A DNA stretch of 64,000 nucleotides from Ariolimax columbianus (GCA_036924085.1 JAVGWX010000001.1:6236681-6300680), one strand, 5' to 3'. Shown: positions 1 to 10,530, numbered from the stretch's first letter. The notes: generated from the letters alone by a model not told the origin. A program made the numbers and translations.

Positions 1-95
1 TAGCTTTTAGAGCAAGGTGATGTAAATGTAACTGGTTGTATACAGACTCTGCAGGGTCTTCTAAACCAGTATAAAGACGTTGAGTTAAGTTATCA
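1..95 (+). mobile_element. LINE 3' tail, copy A (cut by window start)
   Basis: The segment matches the last ~90 bases of copy B, which starts just downstream: both contain TTTTAGAGCAAGGTGATGT, a central CTGGTTGTATACA and a terminal AGTTAAGTT. It is the 3' end of a truncated non-LTR retrotransposon whose body lies outside the window. Confidence 0.6.
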
Positions 96-97
96 TA

Positions 98-567
98 GAA
101 GGAATATAAACATGCTGGAACGAATACAAAAAGAGCGTCAAAGCTGATAGTGAGATTACAGAATTACAGTTATAAGGACAGATTTTAAAAAAATACCGAC
201 CTACAGTATCTAAAAAAGAGAAGAGTTCGAGGTAACAATACAGGTCTATAAGATGATTCGAGGAATTGATAAATTAGACTGTACCTAGTTTGTTTTTTCA
301 AAATACAACACCTAGAAGAACAAGAGCGCATTGCAACAAGCTGACTAAAGAGAGGTCCAGATTAGATATTAGGAAATATTTTTATAGTCAGAGTGGTGAA
401 TGCTTGGAATATATTGCCACAGGAGATAGTGGAGGCAGGGACAATTAATGCATTTAAAAATAAATTGGATGGACATAGCTTTTAGAGCAAGGTGATGTGA
501 ATGCAGCTGGTTGTATACATACTCTGCAGAGACTTATATACCAGTATAAAGGCGTTTAGTTAAGTTT
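98..567 (+). mobile_element. 5'-truncated LINE, RT C-terminal tail, copy B
   Basis: The + strand carries broken pieces of the C-terminal end of a non-LTR reverse transcriptase. MLERIQKERQ reads at 112-141, LKKRRVRG at 210-233 and RVVNAWNILPQEIVEAG at about 390-440. These correspond to the stretch after the RT thumb in CR1/Jockey-like elements (established family knowledge; the clade is my inference). Several stops and frameshifts interrupt the frame, so it is dead. It follows copy A head-to-tail and ends in AGTTAAGTT like the copies at 13.15-13.46 kb (minus) and 20.17-20.46 kb (plus). The strong 5' truncation and common 3' end fit target-primed reverse transcription. Confidence 0.7.
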
Positions 568-568
568 T

Positions 569-766
569 AACACAACTATATCCCATAAGAGCCATTTAAC
601 CCAACTACATCACACAAGAGTCAGTTGACACAACTACAACACACAAGAGTCAGTTAACACACCTACACCATACAAGAGTCAGTTAATACACCTACACCAA
701 ACAAGAGTCAGCTAACACAATTACCTCACACAAGAGTCAGTTGACACAACTACATCACACACGCGT
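569..766. repeat. Minisatellite, ~30-bp unit, ~6.5 copies
   Basis: Degenerate direct repeats, each containing a variant of ACAAGAGTCAGTT followed by ACACAACTACA. The array directly follows the 3' end of LINE copy B. Confidence 0.8.
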
Positions 767-821
767 AAGGAAAAAGTACTATATAGGATATCAAGCGACA
801 GCTTGTAGAACTGTAAGCAAG

Positions 822-1047
822 TTTATGTGCTCTTATATGGTTTATGTGCTCTTATATGGTTTATGTGCTCTTATATGGTTTATGTGCTCTTATATGGTTT
901 ATGTGCTCTTATATGGTTTATGTGCTCTTATATGGTTTATGTGCTCTTATATGGTTTATGTGCTCTTATATGGTTTATGTGCTCTTATATGGTTTATGTG
1001 CTCTTATATGGTTTATGTGTTCTTATATGGTCTATGTGCTCTTATTT
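822..1047. repeat. Minisatellite, 18-bp unit, ~12.5 copies
   Basis: The unit ATGTGCTCTTATATGGTT is almost perfectly repeated. Because 18 is a multiple of three, all three + frames stay open and give hydrophobic pseudo-peptides. I do not regard these as genes. Confidence 0.95.
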
Positions 1048-1049
1048 AG

Positions 1050-1444
1050 AGAATTAATACAATTATTTGTAAAGAAATCAAGAAAAATGAATGAAAGATC
1101 ACATGATACTTAAAAAATGTCATTTGATGATAGAACCTGAAAGACGATTTAATCAACTAACGAGAAAGAATCAGGGCAGCTAGTCCTGGAATAAAACAAT
1201 TACTTTGCCGTTGTTTCGCCGGTTTAGAGTGCACACCTTTTAGAATGACAGGTTGCAGCATAAGGTTAGTGTTGCTGCTATTGTTGTTGTTATTATTGTG
1301 AAGTTATTCGTACAAAGTTAATTCAACTGTTGACTTCTTTTTGGCGAAGGGTTACATCGGCATTTCTTAAATACAAATGTGAACTTGACAGCATGTGGTG
1401 ACATTGGACTGACATTGTGTCTAGAGCAAGAGTGATTGTGACAT

Positions 1445-1446
<2 letters not shown>
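1050..1446. other. No gene seen
   Basis: Unique-looking sequence with a short TTG/TTA run near 1272-1298. There is no coding signal on either strand. Confidence 0.5.

Positions 1447-1448
<2 letters not shown>

Positions 1449-1499
<51 letters not shown>
1449..1499. repeat. (AG)n microsatellite
   Basis: A nearly pure run of AG dinucleotides, about 25 repeats long. On the minus strand it generates poly-Ser/Leu pseudo-ORFs. Confidence 0.95.
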
Positions 1500-1501
<2 letters not shown>

Positions 1502-1687
1502 GACAAATAGAGAAATAGACTGGAAAGAGATATAAATGACACAGCAGAAATAAAAAATGGTTATGCCAGCACAAAAGGGAAAATATGGCCAATTTGAGAA
1601 AGTGTCCACGAAGATATTGTGCTAGAAATGTTACTTTATTGCGTCTTACTTTGTTTCTGTGGAGAGCTGACTCGTTGTCTTGTTCGT

Positions 1688-1910
1688 TGTACCTCGCTTG
1701 TTTCTGAGGTTGGTTTAACGCCAGCTCCGATTGCCAGCTGTACCTCGCCCATTTCTGAAGTTGATTTAACGCTAGCTCCAATTGCCGCTGTACCTCGATT
1801 GTTTCTGAGGTTGGTTTAACGCTAGCTCCAATTGCCGCTGTACCTCGCCCATTTCTGAGGTTGGTTTAACGCCAGCTCCATTATTCCGCTGGACCTCGCT
1901 TGTTTCTCAC
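1688..1910. repeat. Minisatellite, ~50-bp unit, ~4.5 copies
   Basis: Each unit starts with GTACCTCG, carries TTTCTGAGGTTGGTTTAACG and ends near CCAATTGCCGCT. Units differ by scattered substitutions. Confidence 0.85.
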
Positions 1911-2039
1911 TGTAAAAGTACCACGCTCCATACCGGATCTTGCACGTTTCAGTCTACCTCGCTGTACATGAGAAACTAACTAACTTACCATTAGGAAAAT
2001 CAACACATTGAGAAAGAAGATTTCTTTCTACTGCGTTCG

Positions 2040-2178
2040 TTGTGTCATTCAGGTTGTGACGTTGTGTCATTTAGGTTGTGTCGTTGTGTCATTCAGGTTG
2101 TGACGTGTCATTTAGGTTGTGACGTTGTGTCATTCAGGTTGTGACGTTCTCTCATTTAGATTGTGACGTTGTGTCGTA
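2040..2178. repeat. Minisatellite, ~22-bp unit, ~6 copies
   Basis: Repeats of GTTGTGTCATTCAGGTTGTG with one copy shortened. The array abuts the dispersed repeat that begins at about 2176. Confidence 0.85.
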
Positions 2179-2410
2179 GTTTACACCGAGGCTGCAATAT
2201 ATGTGCCTTTTAGCACGACACATCCGGTCTCAGCCGGATATCTGGTTTGCCTTCCCAATGTGATCCTTATTCTTTTAGGCAGAGCACACGAGTGCAGCCT
2301 GTTTCCAGGGCCGCCACTTGGAAGCGAAATAGGGTCATGATCAGTTCTGGTTCGCTGACCCTGATGCAAGCAGTCAGCTATGTCACCGGGTGCTGTCAGC
2401 TCATTCAGCT
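2176..2410 (-). mobile_element. Dispersed repeat, copy 1 (partner at 52.38-52.66 kb)
   Basis: It shares an ordered series of blocks with 52379-52660 in the same orientation: GTCGTAGTTTACA, a 'CATCCG...TCAGC' block, GCAGCCTG and CGCTGGCCCTGA/CGCTGACCCTGA followed by AGCAGTCAGCTATG. The shared order over ~230 bp shows an interspersed family. At 52.4 kb it lies downstream, on the same minus strand, of a LINE endonuclease remnant. I therefore infer a retrotransposon part, with the minus strand as its sense strand. Confidence 0.6.
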
Positions 2411-2621
2411 CAGTGTTGCATCTGCGGCACCGAAGGAGGCCTAAAGAAACATCTGAGATATAAACATTATCTAGTACTTCTGTCCGGACAGGCGTTTCTG
2501 CTATACTATTAAAAGTATTCTTGTTGTTTTAAACAGCTCTAGTGAAAGAACATTTGGAGAGTCGCGATCGTCTACCACTGATGGCGTTGCAACAAACATA
2601 AGTAGACGAAATCATTGGAAG

Positions 2622-2885
2622 GCTAGGGGACGGCGTGGGCTAGTGGTTAAGTGACACGGCTCCCAAGCTGAAGGTGCTGGGCTCGATCCCCATCACAGAA
2701 CCGGCCGTTTCCCTGGGGAAGCAAACCTTGAGAAATGCAGGAGGAAGCAGACGCTTAAATAAAATGCATGCTGAAGTCGGATGCACTGGACCGACAGGCG
2801 CAAAATAAAAATCACAGTGCAACGCACACCGCCTTGGGAATTAGAAAAATAAGGCGAACGCAAAAATAAAAAAAATAAAAAAATA
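2622..2885 (+). mobile_element. tRNA-derived SINE with A-rich tail
   Basis: The 5' part has a split RNA polymerase III promoter. An A-box-like GGGCTAGTGGTTAAGTG lies at about 2637-2653 and a B-box-like GGGCTCGATCCCC about 30 bp later. A tRNA-unrelated body follows, then an A-rich tail (AAAATAAAAAAAATAAAAAA) at ~2860-2885. Positions 2769-2804 match, at about 31 of 36 bases, the reverse complement of the dispersed repeat at 52.41-52.45 kb. That suggests the SINE shares a segment with a LINE-type element. No true tRNA fold with intact acceptor arms is seen. Confidence 0.75.
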
Positions 2886-2921
2886 TGAAAGCTATTGCAA
2901 TATATACATTATTTTTGAAAA

Positions 2922-3058
2922 ATGATGATAGTTACACACCTAAATGGTCAGCTGAAGAGAGCTGACATGATGATAGTTACACACCTAAATGGTCAGCTGA
3001 AGAGAGCTGGCATGATGATAGTTACACACCTAAAGGGTCAGCTGAAGAGAGCTGGCAT
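2922..3058. repeat. Minisatellite, 45-bp unit, 3 copies
   Basis: Three near-identical units starting ATGATGATAGTTACACACCT and ending with GCTGAAGAGAGCTG. The unit is a multiple of three, so the local open frame is a repeat effect. Confidence 0.9.
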
Positions 3059-3784
3059 TGTTTCATTCATAAGGCAGATGCAAATAAAAATAAGTGAAAG
3101 TACATGTGCAGTGTGTCTCGTGGAAGAGAATACTCGAGTATTGTTTAAACGCCTGGAACGGAAAACATTTGATAGACAGATCAAGGTAGACAAGATATGA
3201 TAATTCTACATCTGTCTGTGAACAAAACCTTGATCAATGGCAGGTGTGCGTTGTTTTTTGAATACTTGGAATCGACGTAACATTACCCGCAAAGGGTTCA
3301 CAGCCATCCAACAAACATGCCAGCTGTACATGGAATGGATGCTACGAGACGTCACAACAACATGCTCTCCGAAACATTTAGTCAGATCAGGTTGCTGGAA
3401 CAACTCTGCCCGAGGCATATCAACGACAGGTCAACCTTTCAAGAATATCGAAAGAGACAAAACAAGGTTGTCCATGGAGCTTGCAACCACATTATGCAAA
3501 GTGAACTAACACACAAATGAACACTGCAAGATTGCATGAAAGTGCAAGTAAATTTGACAGAAGGTGACACCGAGGAAACTGGTTTCAGTACGCAGCTGCT
3601 AATTGCGATCACGACGGCCTGAACGCATGTTTCAAGTAACACCAACACAATTGTGAACAGAGTTACGGTGAACGTAGTCGGCCCGGCTATCTTAAAATCT
3701 AGAGTTCAGACCGTCAGAGTATATATTTGCTGTTTTAATAAATAATATTAACAAATAAAAAAATAGCTGTCAATACGACTTGTC
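3059..3784. other. No gene seen
   Basis: Short open frames of 67-90 codons exist on both strands here, but none shows a recognisable domain or codon pattern. No tandem structure is evident. Confidence 0.4.
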
Positions 3785-3980
3785 CTTGCTGATGAGTTTT
3801 TTAGGCTGAGAATTACAGGACGCTACGCCACTACTGTCGCGGCATCGTGTGGTACCTATGTTTGTTTATTTCACCCCCAACAGAGAAACAACATATGTCA
3901 TTTCGGGATTCGAATAGCTGCCCTTCTTGTCGGCAGGCAGGCCTCGAAAAAATTCGGCCACGCGCTCCTCGTGTGCTGTA
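3785..3980 (-). mobile_element. SINE-like element, copy 1 (partner at 25.54-25.74 kb)
   Basis: About 190 bp align in order with 25538-25735. Landmarks are TTACAGGACGCT versus CTACAGGCTGCT, CGTGTGGT versus CGTGTGCT, TTTATTTCACC, an AACAGAGAAACAA block and GGGATTCGAA followed by GGCAGGCAGGC. On the minus strand, GTGGCCGAATTTTTTCGAGG resembles an A box and TATTCGAATCCC a B box, about 30 bp apart. The minus strand therefore looks like a tRNA-derived head. Confidence 0.55.
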
Positions 3981-4340
3981 TTGTCAGCACATACGTTTTA
4001 TAGCAAGGCAATTGGTAAATAAGGAACAGTTTTTGTAGTATGTGACAAACACAATATATACAGCGAAGATCTTCAATTTCAACACAGATCCAATGTTGAA
4101 CAAAATGATTAATGAAAACATTCTGCAGGAAAAGAATTTACATAAATAACAAATACAGCTGGGAAAGAATATCTAGATGAATTTGTGTCTGGGGAAGTGT
4201 TCACAAAAAATGTACTTAACAGTGTACACAAATGTACTTAACAGTGTACAAGAATCTGTTTAAGAGTGAACATGTGTAAGGACCTACAACAATTTATCCC
4301 ACCTGCTCTAGAACGTGTGATGACTACTGCAACACTTGCT

Positions 4341-4591
4341 CAGCTATGGGGCGACAATCTCACTTGGTCAGCTATGGGGCGACAATCTCACTTGGTCAGC
4401 TATGGGGCGACAATCTCACTTGGTCAGCTATGGGGCGACAATCTCACTTGGTCAGCTATAGAGCGACAATCTCACTTGATCAGCTATGGGGCGACAATCT
4501 CACTTGGTCAGCTATGGGGCGACAATCTCACTTGGTCAGCTATGGGGCGACAATCTCACTTGGTCAGCTATAGAGCGACAATCTCACTTGC
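4341..4591. repeat. Minisatellite, 28-bp unit, 9 copies
   Basis: Units of CAGCTATGGGGCGACAATCT plus CACTTGGT. Two variant units (TATAGAG instead of TATGGGG) lie four copies apart, at about 4453-4465 and 4565-4577. Frames stay open through the array because no stop occurs in any phase, not because it codes. Confidence 0.95.
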
Positions 4592-4974
4592 CCAAAAGAC
4601 TGCTGTACGTTCCAAATGAACTAGTTTTTTATTGAGTCGATTTCAAACCACTGTGTATATACATACATCTATATATCTATAGTCAACGTATGTCGTAACA
4701 CGTCGTGGAGAGGTGTGACTTTCTTTGTTTTATTTCTTTTTGGCAGCTAAAAATATACTGGTGACTTGCCAGGTCAATCCCAGCATCTGTTAGCGCCTGG
4801 AATATAGGATCGCTTATTTTTGAGACTCGTGGAGTTGGAAGCGTAAATTAGAGCAAGGCAGACCCGCAACCTATCAGGCCTCATCTGAGCCGCTCCGCTA
4901 ACCACATAACCAAGACTTGTTATGGCAACACAGTCCCTTTTTTTGCAACATATTCTCTGGGGGGGTTGGATTCC

Positions 4975-5240
4975 CAAAAAAAAATTTGAGCTGATTTTTA
5001 ACTTGAATTTTGTCCAAGCAGCGGCCGTTAGGCCTACTCTTTTCCATGTCCAACTGCTAAGGTATTTTTAACGTGCGTGCTACTGCACTCTAGTATTTAT
5101 CTGATCTCCCTACTCAGAGATCCTGAGTAAAAATTTACCGGATGATCCACGTGAAAAAGTCCCGGTGTCTCCACCGGGATTTAAACCCACGACCTCCAGC
5201 ACCCGAGACGAACACCTTACCTCGAGACCACTGGGTTTCC
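4975..5240 (-). mobile_element. tRNA-derived SINE (minus strand)
   Basis: Read on the minus strand from about 5238, the sequence shows CCCAGTGGTCTCGAGGTAAGG (A-box-like, start of a tRNA head). A B-box-like GTGGGTTTAAATCCC follows about 35 bp on. A body of ~170 bp ends in a run of T residues near 4978-4990. The layout is that of a polymerase III SINE. The opposite strand gives a spurious peptide. Confidence 0.65.
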
Positions 5241-5989
5241 CCATGTATATAAATTAACGGTATACATGATATATGCTTATTTACATATTCACATATCGGA
5301 GACCCCCAAATACCTCCTCGGGATCCCACCCCGGCTCAGAGGCTGCTGCATACACTACTTTGCTAGTGGACTAAGTGTTATATTAATGTCGTTATCTTTG
5401 ATAAAGTGTACATGCTCGTCTAGCGCCACGCGTATATAGCAGTAATGTGTTCTCAGGCTTTGAACGGGAGTTAGGAAGTATTTTATAGTATACATCCCCA
5501 AGCGTAATGGAATTTGTAAACTCTTCCCAAAGACCAAGAGTGTTGATCAATTTGTTCATCGTTTGACTACCTGAGTTCCTGAAGTGATGGTACAAGACGA
5601 CGGAAAGGGAAAGATAGGATCCCAAAAGTACTTTGCGTGAGTTGTTTACTAGTACCGATTATAACGAGGTGGTTACTAGTATCGATACAACCCCATTGGT
5701 TATTACTATCGACTTCCCTTCACTAAGGTGCATGCAAAACCACATGTATCAAGAATAATGGTAGTTGGAGTATATCGATATTTCATTTTGGCTAGTTACT
5801 GATAATGATTTCCTCGTTCCCAAGCCTAATGACGCCAAGTGTGAGGCAATTATTTCTTGTTTATTTATTTGTATCTGCTCTTAGACAAGCTGGGAATAGT
5901 ATCGTGCCAAACAGCCAACGTGGGTTGGTTGACAAGTACTCCGTTATAGCTGCACGTTTTGTTAACTGAAGGCAAGGAAACAATATACG
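5241..5989. other. No gene seen; three short direct repeats
   Basis: Mostly unique sequence. At about 5645-5715 the motif TTACTAGTATCGAT or close variants occurs three times, roughly 30 bp apart. No protein motif was recognised on either strand. Confidence 0.4.
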
Positions 5990-7252
5990 ACGGGCGTTCA
6001 AATCAAACCGAGACATGTTGTTCTAGTTCTACCTGAATGGGTTATATCGTGCTGGAACTACTATCATTAGTTAGGGACACTTGCGTCATATTACTGCTAG
6101 GTAGCCTACTTGCCATATCAAATCACGTGACATATAAATAAAAATGACGGACAGCACTGTTAGTGCTTGCATGGGACAGATTGTTGTGATGAAGTTCCTT
6201 GTGAAAAAAAGGTGTGAAACCTGTGAAAATTTACAGATAACAATCATAATACAGTAATGAGACACTCAACTGCAGTACGATATTTCAATGGTGTAAACGT
6301 TTTAGAAAAGGCCGTATATCCGTGAGTGATGATCCCGGCCATGGTGGCTATCAACCCACCACATTCATCTGAATATCCAGATTGTGGAACGCCTTATCCT
6401 GTAAAATCGACAAATACTCTGTCACGATATTGCACAAGAGACAAGTCTTTCTCTGGGTACAGTGAACACTATTATTCATGAACATTTGCTTTTTCGGAAG
6501 ATTAGTGCCCGCGGGTGCCAAGACAGTTTTTCGCTATTTGGGTTTTTTTCTTTCGCTTTTGACCAGCAGAGAACAGTTCAAGCCTGCACTTAATTGGAGG
6601 AACGTTTTGAAATGGATGAGCATGACTTTTTGGATCGATCCACTAAATATGACGAAACCTGGGCACATCATTATACTCGTGAATCGAAACGAGCATCCAA
6701 GCAGTGGAAGCATACGCAATCACCACCACCCACACAATTTCTGACAATTGCGTCTGCAGGTAAAGTAATGGCGGGTGTTTTCTGAGATACACTTGCCACC
6801 AATCACATTGATTGTCTACCCCGTGGTGCCATTATAAACAGGGAACAGTACATACGAATTGTGTGTGATGTGCATACGCGTCTCCAAAAAAAACAACCCA
6901 CCTAGCTTGATCTCAAAGGACGTCCTGTTCCTGCAAGATAACGAACGACCTTAACGGCATTTGGTGCCGTCCGCAGCAACTCGGCTCGGAGGTATTGCCA
7001 CATCCACATTACAGCCCTGACGTGGCTTCAAGTGATTTCCGCCTGTTGAAACCCTAAATGAATTCCTGGGAGGTCAGTATTTCAGCACTGATGACGAAGT
7101 GAAACAGGCTTTCTAGATTGGCTCAAACATACTGACAAATCTTTCTACGCTGAAGCTTTTCAAGCATTACTTTAACGTTGAGATAAGTGCATAAACGTTA
7201 ATTCATAAGTTAATTCATTCATTGCATCGGAAGAAAGCTTTTTGGTCGGAAC
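5990..7252 (+). pseudogene. Decayed mariner transposon (transposase remnant)
   Basis: Fragments in shifting frames match mariner transposase in the right order. QWCKRFRKGRISVSDDPGHG (end of the DNA-binding region) lies near 6280-6345. TIIHEHLLFRKISARWVP lies near 6465-6520. FLDRSTKYDETWAHHYTRES (first catalytic Asp, usually in TGDETW) lies near 6625-6685. LQDNERP (second Asp) lies near 6930, and YSPDVASSDF (third Asp region) near 7010-7045. Frameshifts and stops make it non-functional, although all three acidic positions can still be read. The ends carry imperfect inverted repeats: CGTTCAAATCAAA near 5996 and, on the minus strand, CGTTCCGACCAAA near 7232. The length (~1.25 kb) is normal for mariner. 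Family membership is firm; the subfamily is not determined. Confidence 0.85.
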
Positions 7253-8248
7253 GTATGTTACTTTCTTGTTGATGTTACAGGCCTACATCTGAACCATATC
7301 ATTCAGTGTAATTTATACACATTTTTACCCAAAACGGTATAAACCAAGGAATTGCGAAAAAAAAACATGTCTTCCAAATGACGAATTATTTATGTCTTCC
7401 ACATGAGAATCAAATCACACCTGTGTATACCTTCATCTTCTTCTCCTATTTGATATTTACATTAAAACTTTATCTTAAATTGCAAATAAACTCCAACCAT
7501 CTTCCTGGCGACCAACACAATCTAACCATACTCCAGACAATTAACATCGAATCCTCTATTGGACATCTAATAAAATAGCGTCTGCAGAGCTCTACAATGG
7601 TTGTTCTCACGGCGAGCTTCCAACGAATAAGTAGAATGACTCGTTCAACACATTTCAGACATTTATAACAAAGAGTCTCAATTGCCCATAAACAGGTTCA
7701 GTCTCTGCAACAATAAGTTATTATTTTGATGGCGTCGTTGAAAAATAGAGGCACGAACATCAACATCAATAGACAGTCCTCAACAGTAGTAGTCAAACTA
7801 AACCAAATAAGATCGACAACGACCATACACCAACAGAAATCGAATTGAACAGACAGAAAAGGCCTGCCCTATACCGTAATCATGACTGGAGTGATAATAT
7901 CGCGGATCGAGGAGAGCTGCAGTAATATCGCACTTTAAACATGGCAGACATCTTCAATGATTATGGAGATCAGTGTTTATATTTTTGCTCGTAATTTTGA
8001 AAGATTATGTCTGGTGACCTTTGACCATTATGAAGATTCTGGTAACATGTTCTGGTCTTGTCTCTATGATATTATGAATATTTTTACTTGTCTGCAATAT
8101 GATATAGGGAATTTTTCTACTATCGGGTTTACGGTTTGTGTTTTCCTTGTGGCTTAAAGTTTCTAGTGTCTACAGAGAGGGGTATATGGTGTCACTCACC
8201 ACCCTCATTTGACTTCAACACCGAGGTGTAGGGTCATGACCAATCCAC
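7253..8248. other. No gene seen
   Basis: AT-rich single-copy-looking DNA after the mariner 3' end. Open frames of 66 codons show no recognisable motif. Confidence 0.4.
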
Positions 8249-8666
8249 GGTAGTTGTCCTTAGCGTCATGACTGGCAGGTTGTAGTGGTAGTTGTCCTTG
8301 GCGTCACGACTGGCAGGTTGCAGTGGTAGTTGTCCTTGGCGTCACGACTGGCAGGTTGCAGTGGTAGTTGTCCTTGGCTTCACGACTGGCAGGTTGCATT
8401 GATAGTTGTCCTTGGCGTCACGACTGGCAGGTTGCAGTGGTAGTTGTCCTTGGCGTCACGACTGGCAGGTTGCAGTGGTAGTTGTCCTTGGCGTCACGAC
8501 TGGCAGGTTGCAGTGGTAGTTGTCCTTGGCGTCACGACTGGCAGGTTGCAGTGGTAGTTGTCCTTGGCGTCACGACTAGCAGGTTGCAGTGGTAGTTGTC
8601 CTTGGCGTCACGACTGGCAGGTTGCAGTGTTAGCTGTCCTTGGCGTCACGACTGGCAGGCTGCAAT
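8249..8666. repeat. Minisatellite, 38-bp unit, 11 copies
   Basis: Regular units with the core TAGTTGTCCTTGGCGTCACG followed by ACTGGCAGGTTGCAGTGG. Copies differ by one to three substitutions. Confidence 0.95.
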
Positions 8667-9112
8667 GCTTCTAGTCTGTGCTGCCATTTTGTATTCGGTT
8701 TCATACGGACGCTATTGCAAACAGAAGAGGTATTTTTGTTGCAGTAATTGCCGTAGTTATATTTTCTATCATTATAAAGACAACATTACGATACAGCGCA
8801 CCCACTCGTCCACATCGTAGGAGACAGAAGCAGGTTGAAGTAAGGGATTATCGCGGAAAAAACCCACTGGCGTATATCAATATGTTACTGATGTGACTGA
8901 CCTAGTAAATCATCATGTGTCAAGCAAACTGTTGCTGGAGTTCAAGCTGACTCAATCTCACCGGACTACGGACTCGACATTTTCAAGGAATACGGAAATG
9001 GCACATCACTAAAATTTCAACATTAAATGTTAATGGGCTTTGTGATTAGATAACGGAGCTGATGAGAAACGAAAATAGAGACAGGAATTCAAGGGCTAGT
9101 AAGGGACAATGA
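8667..9112. other. No gene; faint LINE endonuclease start motif
   Basis: Around 9005-9050 the + strand reads KISTLNVNGLCD followed by a stop and TELMRNE. This resembles the first motif of L1-type endonucleases. The match is short and is not followed by further endonuclease motifs, so it is only a hint of an old retrotransposon. Confidence 0.25.
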
Positions 9113-9928
9113 AGAAAACATCATACAGCTCCATGTAAATTATGTTTTGGTGTAGACGGTCGACACAAAGCCAAAAGGTTTAGGTTTTCTTGTACATCTA
9201 AGAAGATAATATTTGTAGAAACAGAAAGAAATGAGATGGCCAGGCGATTGGAAACAAGCTACGTGTGTAGTAAATGGAAGAAAAAGACAGTGGAGGAAAA
9301 AGAAAGAGGAAAAACTGCTATATACAGAAGAAAAATGTCAACCAAGATACTTGAACGAGGCACACCGCTACTAAGTCATACAGGAAAAATGTTTACCAAG
9401 ATTCTTGAACGAGGCACACCGCTACTAAGTCATACAGGAAAAATGTCTACCAAAATACTTGAACGAGGCACACCGCTACTAAGTCATACAGGAAAAATGT
9501 CTACCAAGATACTTGAACGAGGCACACCACTACTAAGTCATACAGGAAAAATGTCAACCAAGATACTTGAGCGAGGCACACCGCTACTAAGTCATACAGG
9601 AAAAATGTCAACCAAGATACTAGAACGAGGCATTCCGCTACTAAGTCATACAGGGAAAATGTCTACCAAGATACTTGATCGTGGAATACCACTACTAAGT
9701 CATACAGGAAAAATGTCAACCAAGATACTTGAACGAGGCATTCCGCTACTAAGTCATACAGGACAATTGTCAACCAAGATACTAGAACGAGGCATACCGC
9801 TATTAAGTCATACAGGAAAAATGTCAACCAAGATACTTGAAAAAGGAATACGGTGGATTACTCAAAACTCAGGCAATAAGAACGCTCAATTTGGATTGCC
9901 TAAAGGGCAGACATGCACTGATGTCTGA
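9113..9928 (+). CDS. Hypothetical repeat protein, 230 codons from first ATG (271 open)
   Basis: The frame is open from 9113, after a stop at 9110, to the TGA ending at 9928. The first ATG is at 9236. The N-terminal part is basic and contains Cys residues (PCKLCFGVDG and FSCTSKK before the ATG, then YVCSKWKKKT). From 9335 to about 9857 there are nine full and one partial copies of an 18-residue unit, MSTKILERGTPLLSHTGK. A unique tail follows, ending GLPKGQTCTDV. Most variable sites among the copies are third codon positions (S, I, K, L, E, R, G and P codons). Amino-acid changes are few: T/I, S/F, E/D, K/Q and M/L. That pattern fits past selection on the protein and is unlike the other arrays here. 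No family was recognised; it may be an exon, a transposon protein or a lucky open array. Confidence 0.4.
   Translation, partial: RKHHTAPCKLCFGVDGRHKAKRFRFSCTSKKIIFVETERNEMARRLETSYVCSKWKKKTVEEKERGKTAIYRRKMSTKILERGTPLLSHTGKMFTKILERGTPLLSHTGKMSTKILERGTPLLSHTGKMSTKILERGTPLLSHTGKMSTKILERGTPLLSHTGKMSTKILERGIPLLSHTGKMSTKILDRGIPLLSHTGKMSTKILERGIPLLSHTGQLSTKILERGIPLLSHTGKMSTKILEKGIRWITQNSGNKNAQFGLPKGQTCTDV
9335..9858. repeat. Minisatellite, 54-bp in-frame unit, ~9.7 copies
   Basis: The repeat underlies the open frame described at 9113-9928. Every copy is exactly 54 bp, so no indel disturbs the frame. The last copy decays after about 30 bases. Confidence 0.95.
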
Positions 9929-10074
9929 TTTTACTTTAAGACCATTAGGTGAAACAACAGTCAAATATGATATAAAAATCTTGAATGTGTTTACTGTCCC
10001 TAAAACAAAATAAAAATGTCAGCCATCCAATAATTAATGTCTACACCGCACCGAAAAGAACCTCACAAAGGCAA

Positions 10075-10155
10075 CAAGTTACTCATTCACTAACCGTCTC
10101 CTTCTCCAAGAAACAAACTCACAATCTCAAAAAGATAAAAAGTAATTCACTAATT

Positions 10156-10203
<48 letters not shown>

Positions 10204-10530
10204 CTCTCAAATTAATACATTTTCTCACAAAGACACGTAAATGGGTTAACCCTCCCTGGAAAAAATTCACAAACACACAAGTTACTCATTCACACATTAA
10301 TTTGCCCCCCTCTCCTCATGAAACTAATTCATTAGCGCCAAAGATAATAATTAATTCATTAATTTACACCCTCTCTTTCCATAAATCTAATTCATTGGCT
10401 CACAAGGACAGTAATTCCCTCTTACATCTATCCAATCTCAGTGAAACAAACTCACAAACTCACTAAATAACTCATCCACGAAATAGCTAACTCACTTTTT
10501 TACAAACTTTTTCCGTCTCTCTAAATTACT
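10075..10530. repeat. Degenerate ~100-bp tandem repeat with a (TC)n core
   Basis: Diverged blocks recur with ACTCATTCAC, AAACTCACAA and TTAATTTACC/TTAATTTGCC motifs followed by pyrimidine runs. A pure (TC)n microsatellite lies at 10158-10208 inside the first block, as if one pyrimidine run expanded. Confidence 0.6.

Noticed and set aside
2637..2700. tRNA gene
   Set aside because: A and B boxes are present, but paired acceptor and anticodon stems are missing and a SINE body with an A-rich tail follows.
4780..4975. Second minus-strand SINE beside the one at 4975-5240
   Set aside because: GTGGTTAGCGGAGCGG resembles an A box, but the B-box position (GTTGCGGGTCTGCC) is poor and no partner copy was seen.
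9000..9060. Start of a LINE endonuclease (KISTLNVNGL)
   Set aside because: Ten residues only, followed by stops and no further endonuclease motif. Kept as a hint in the feature list.
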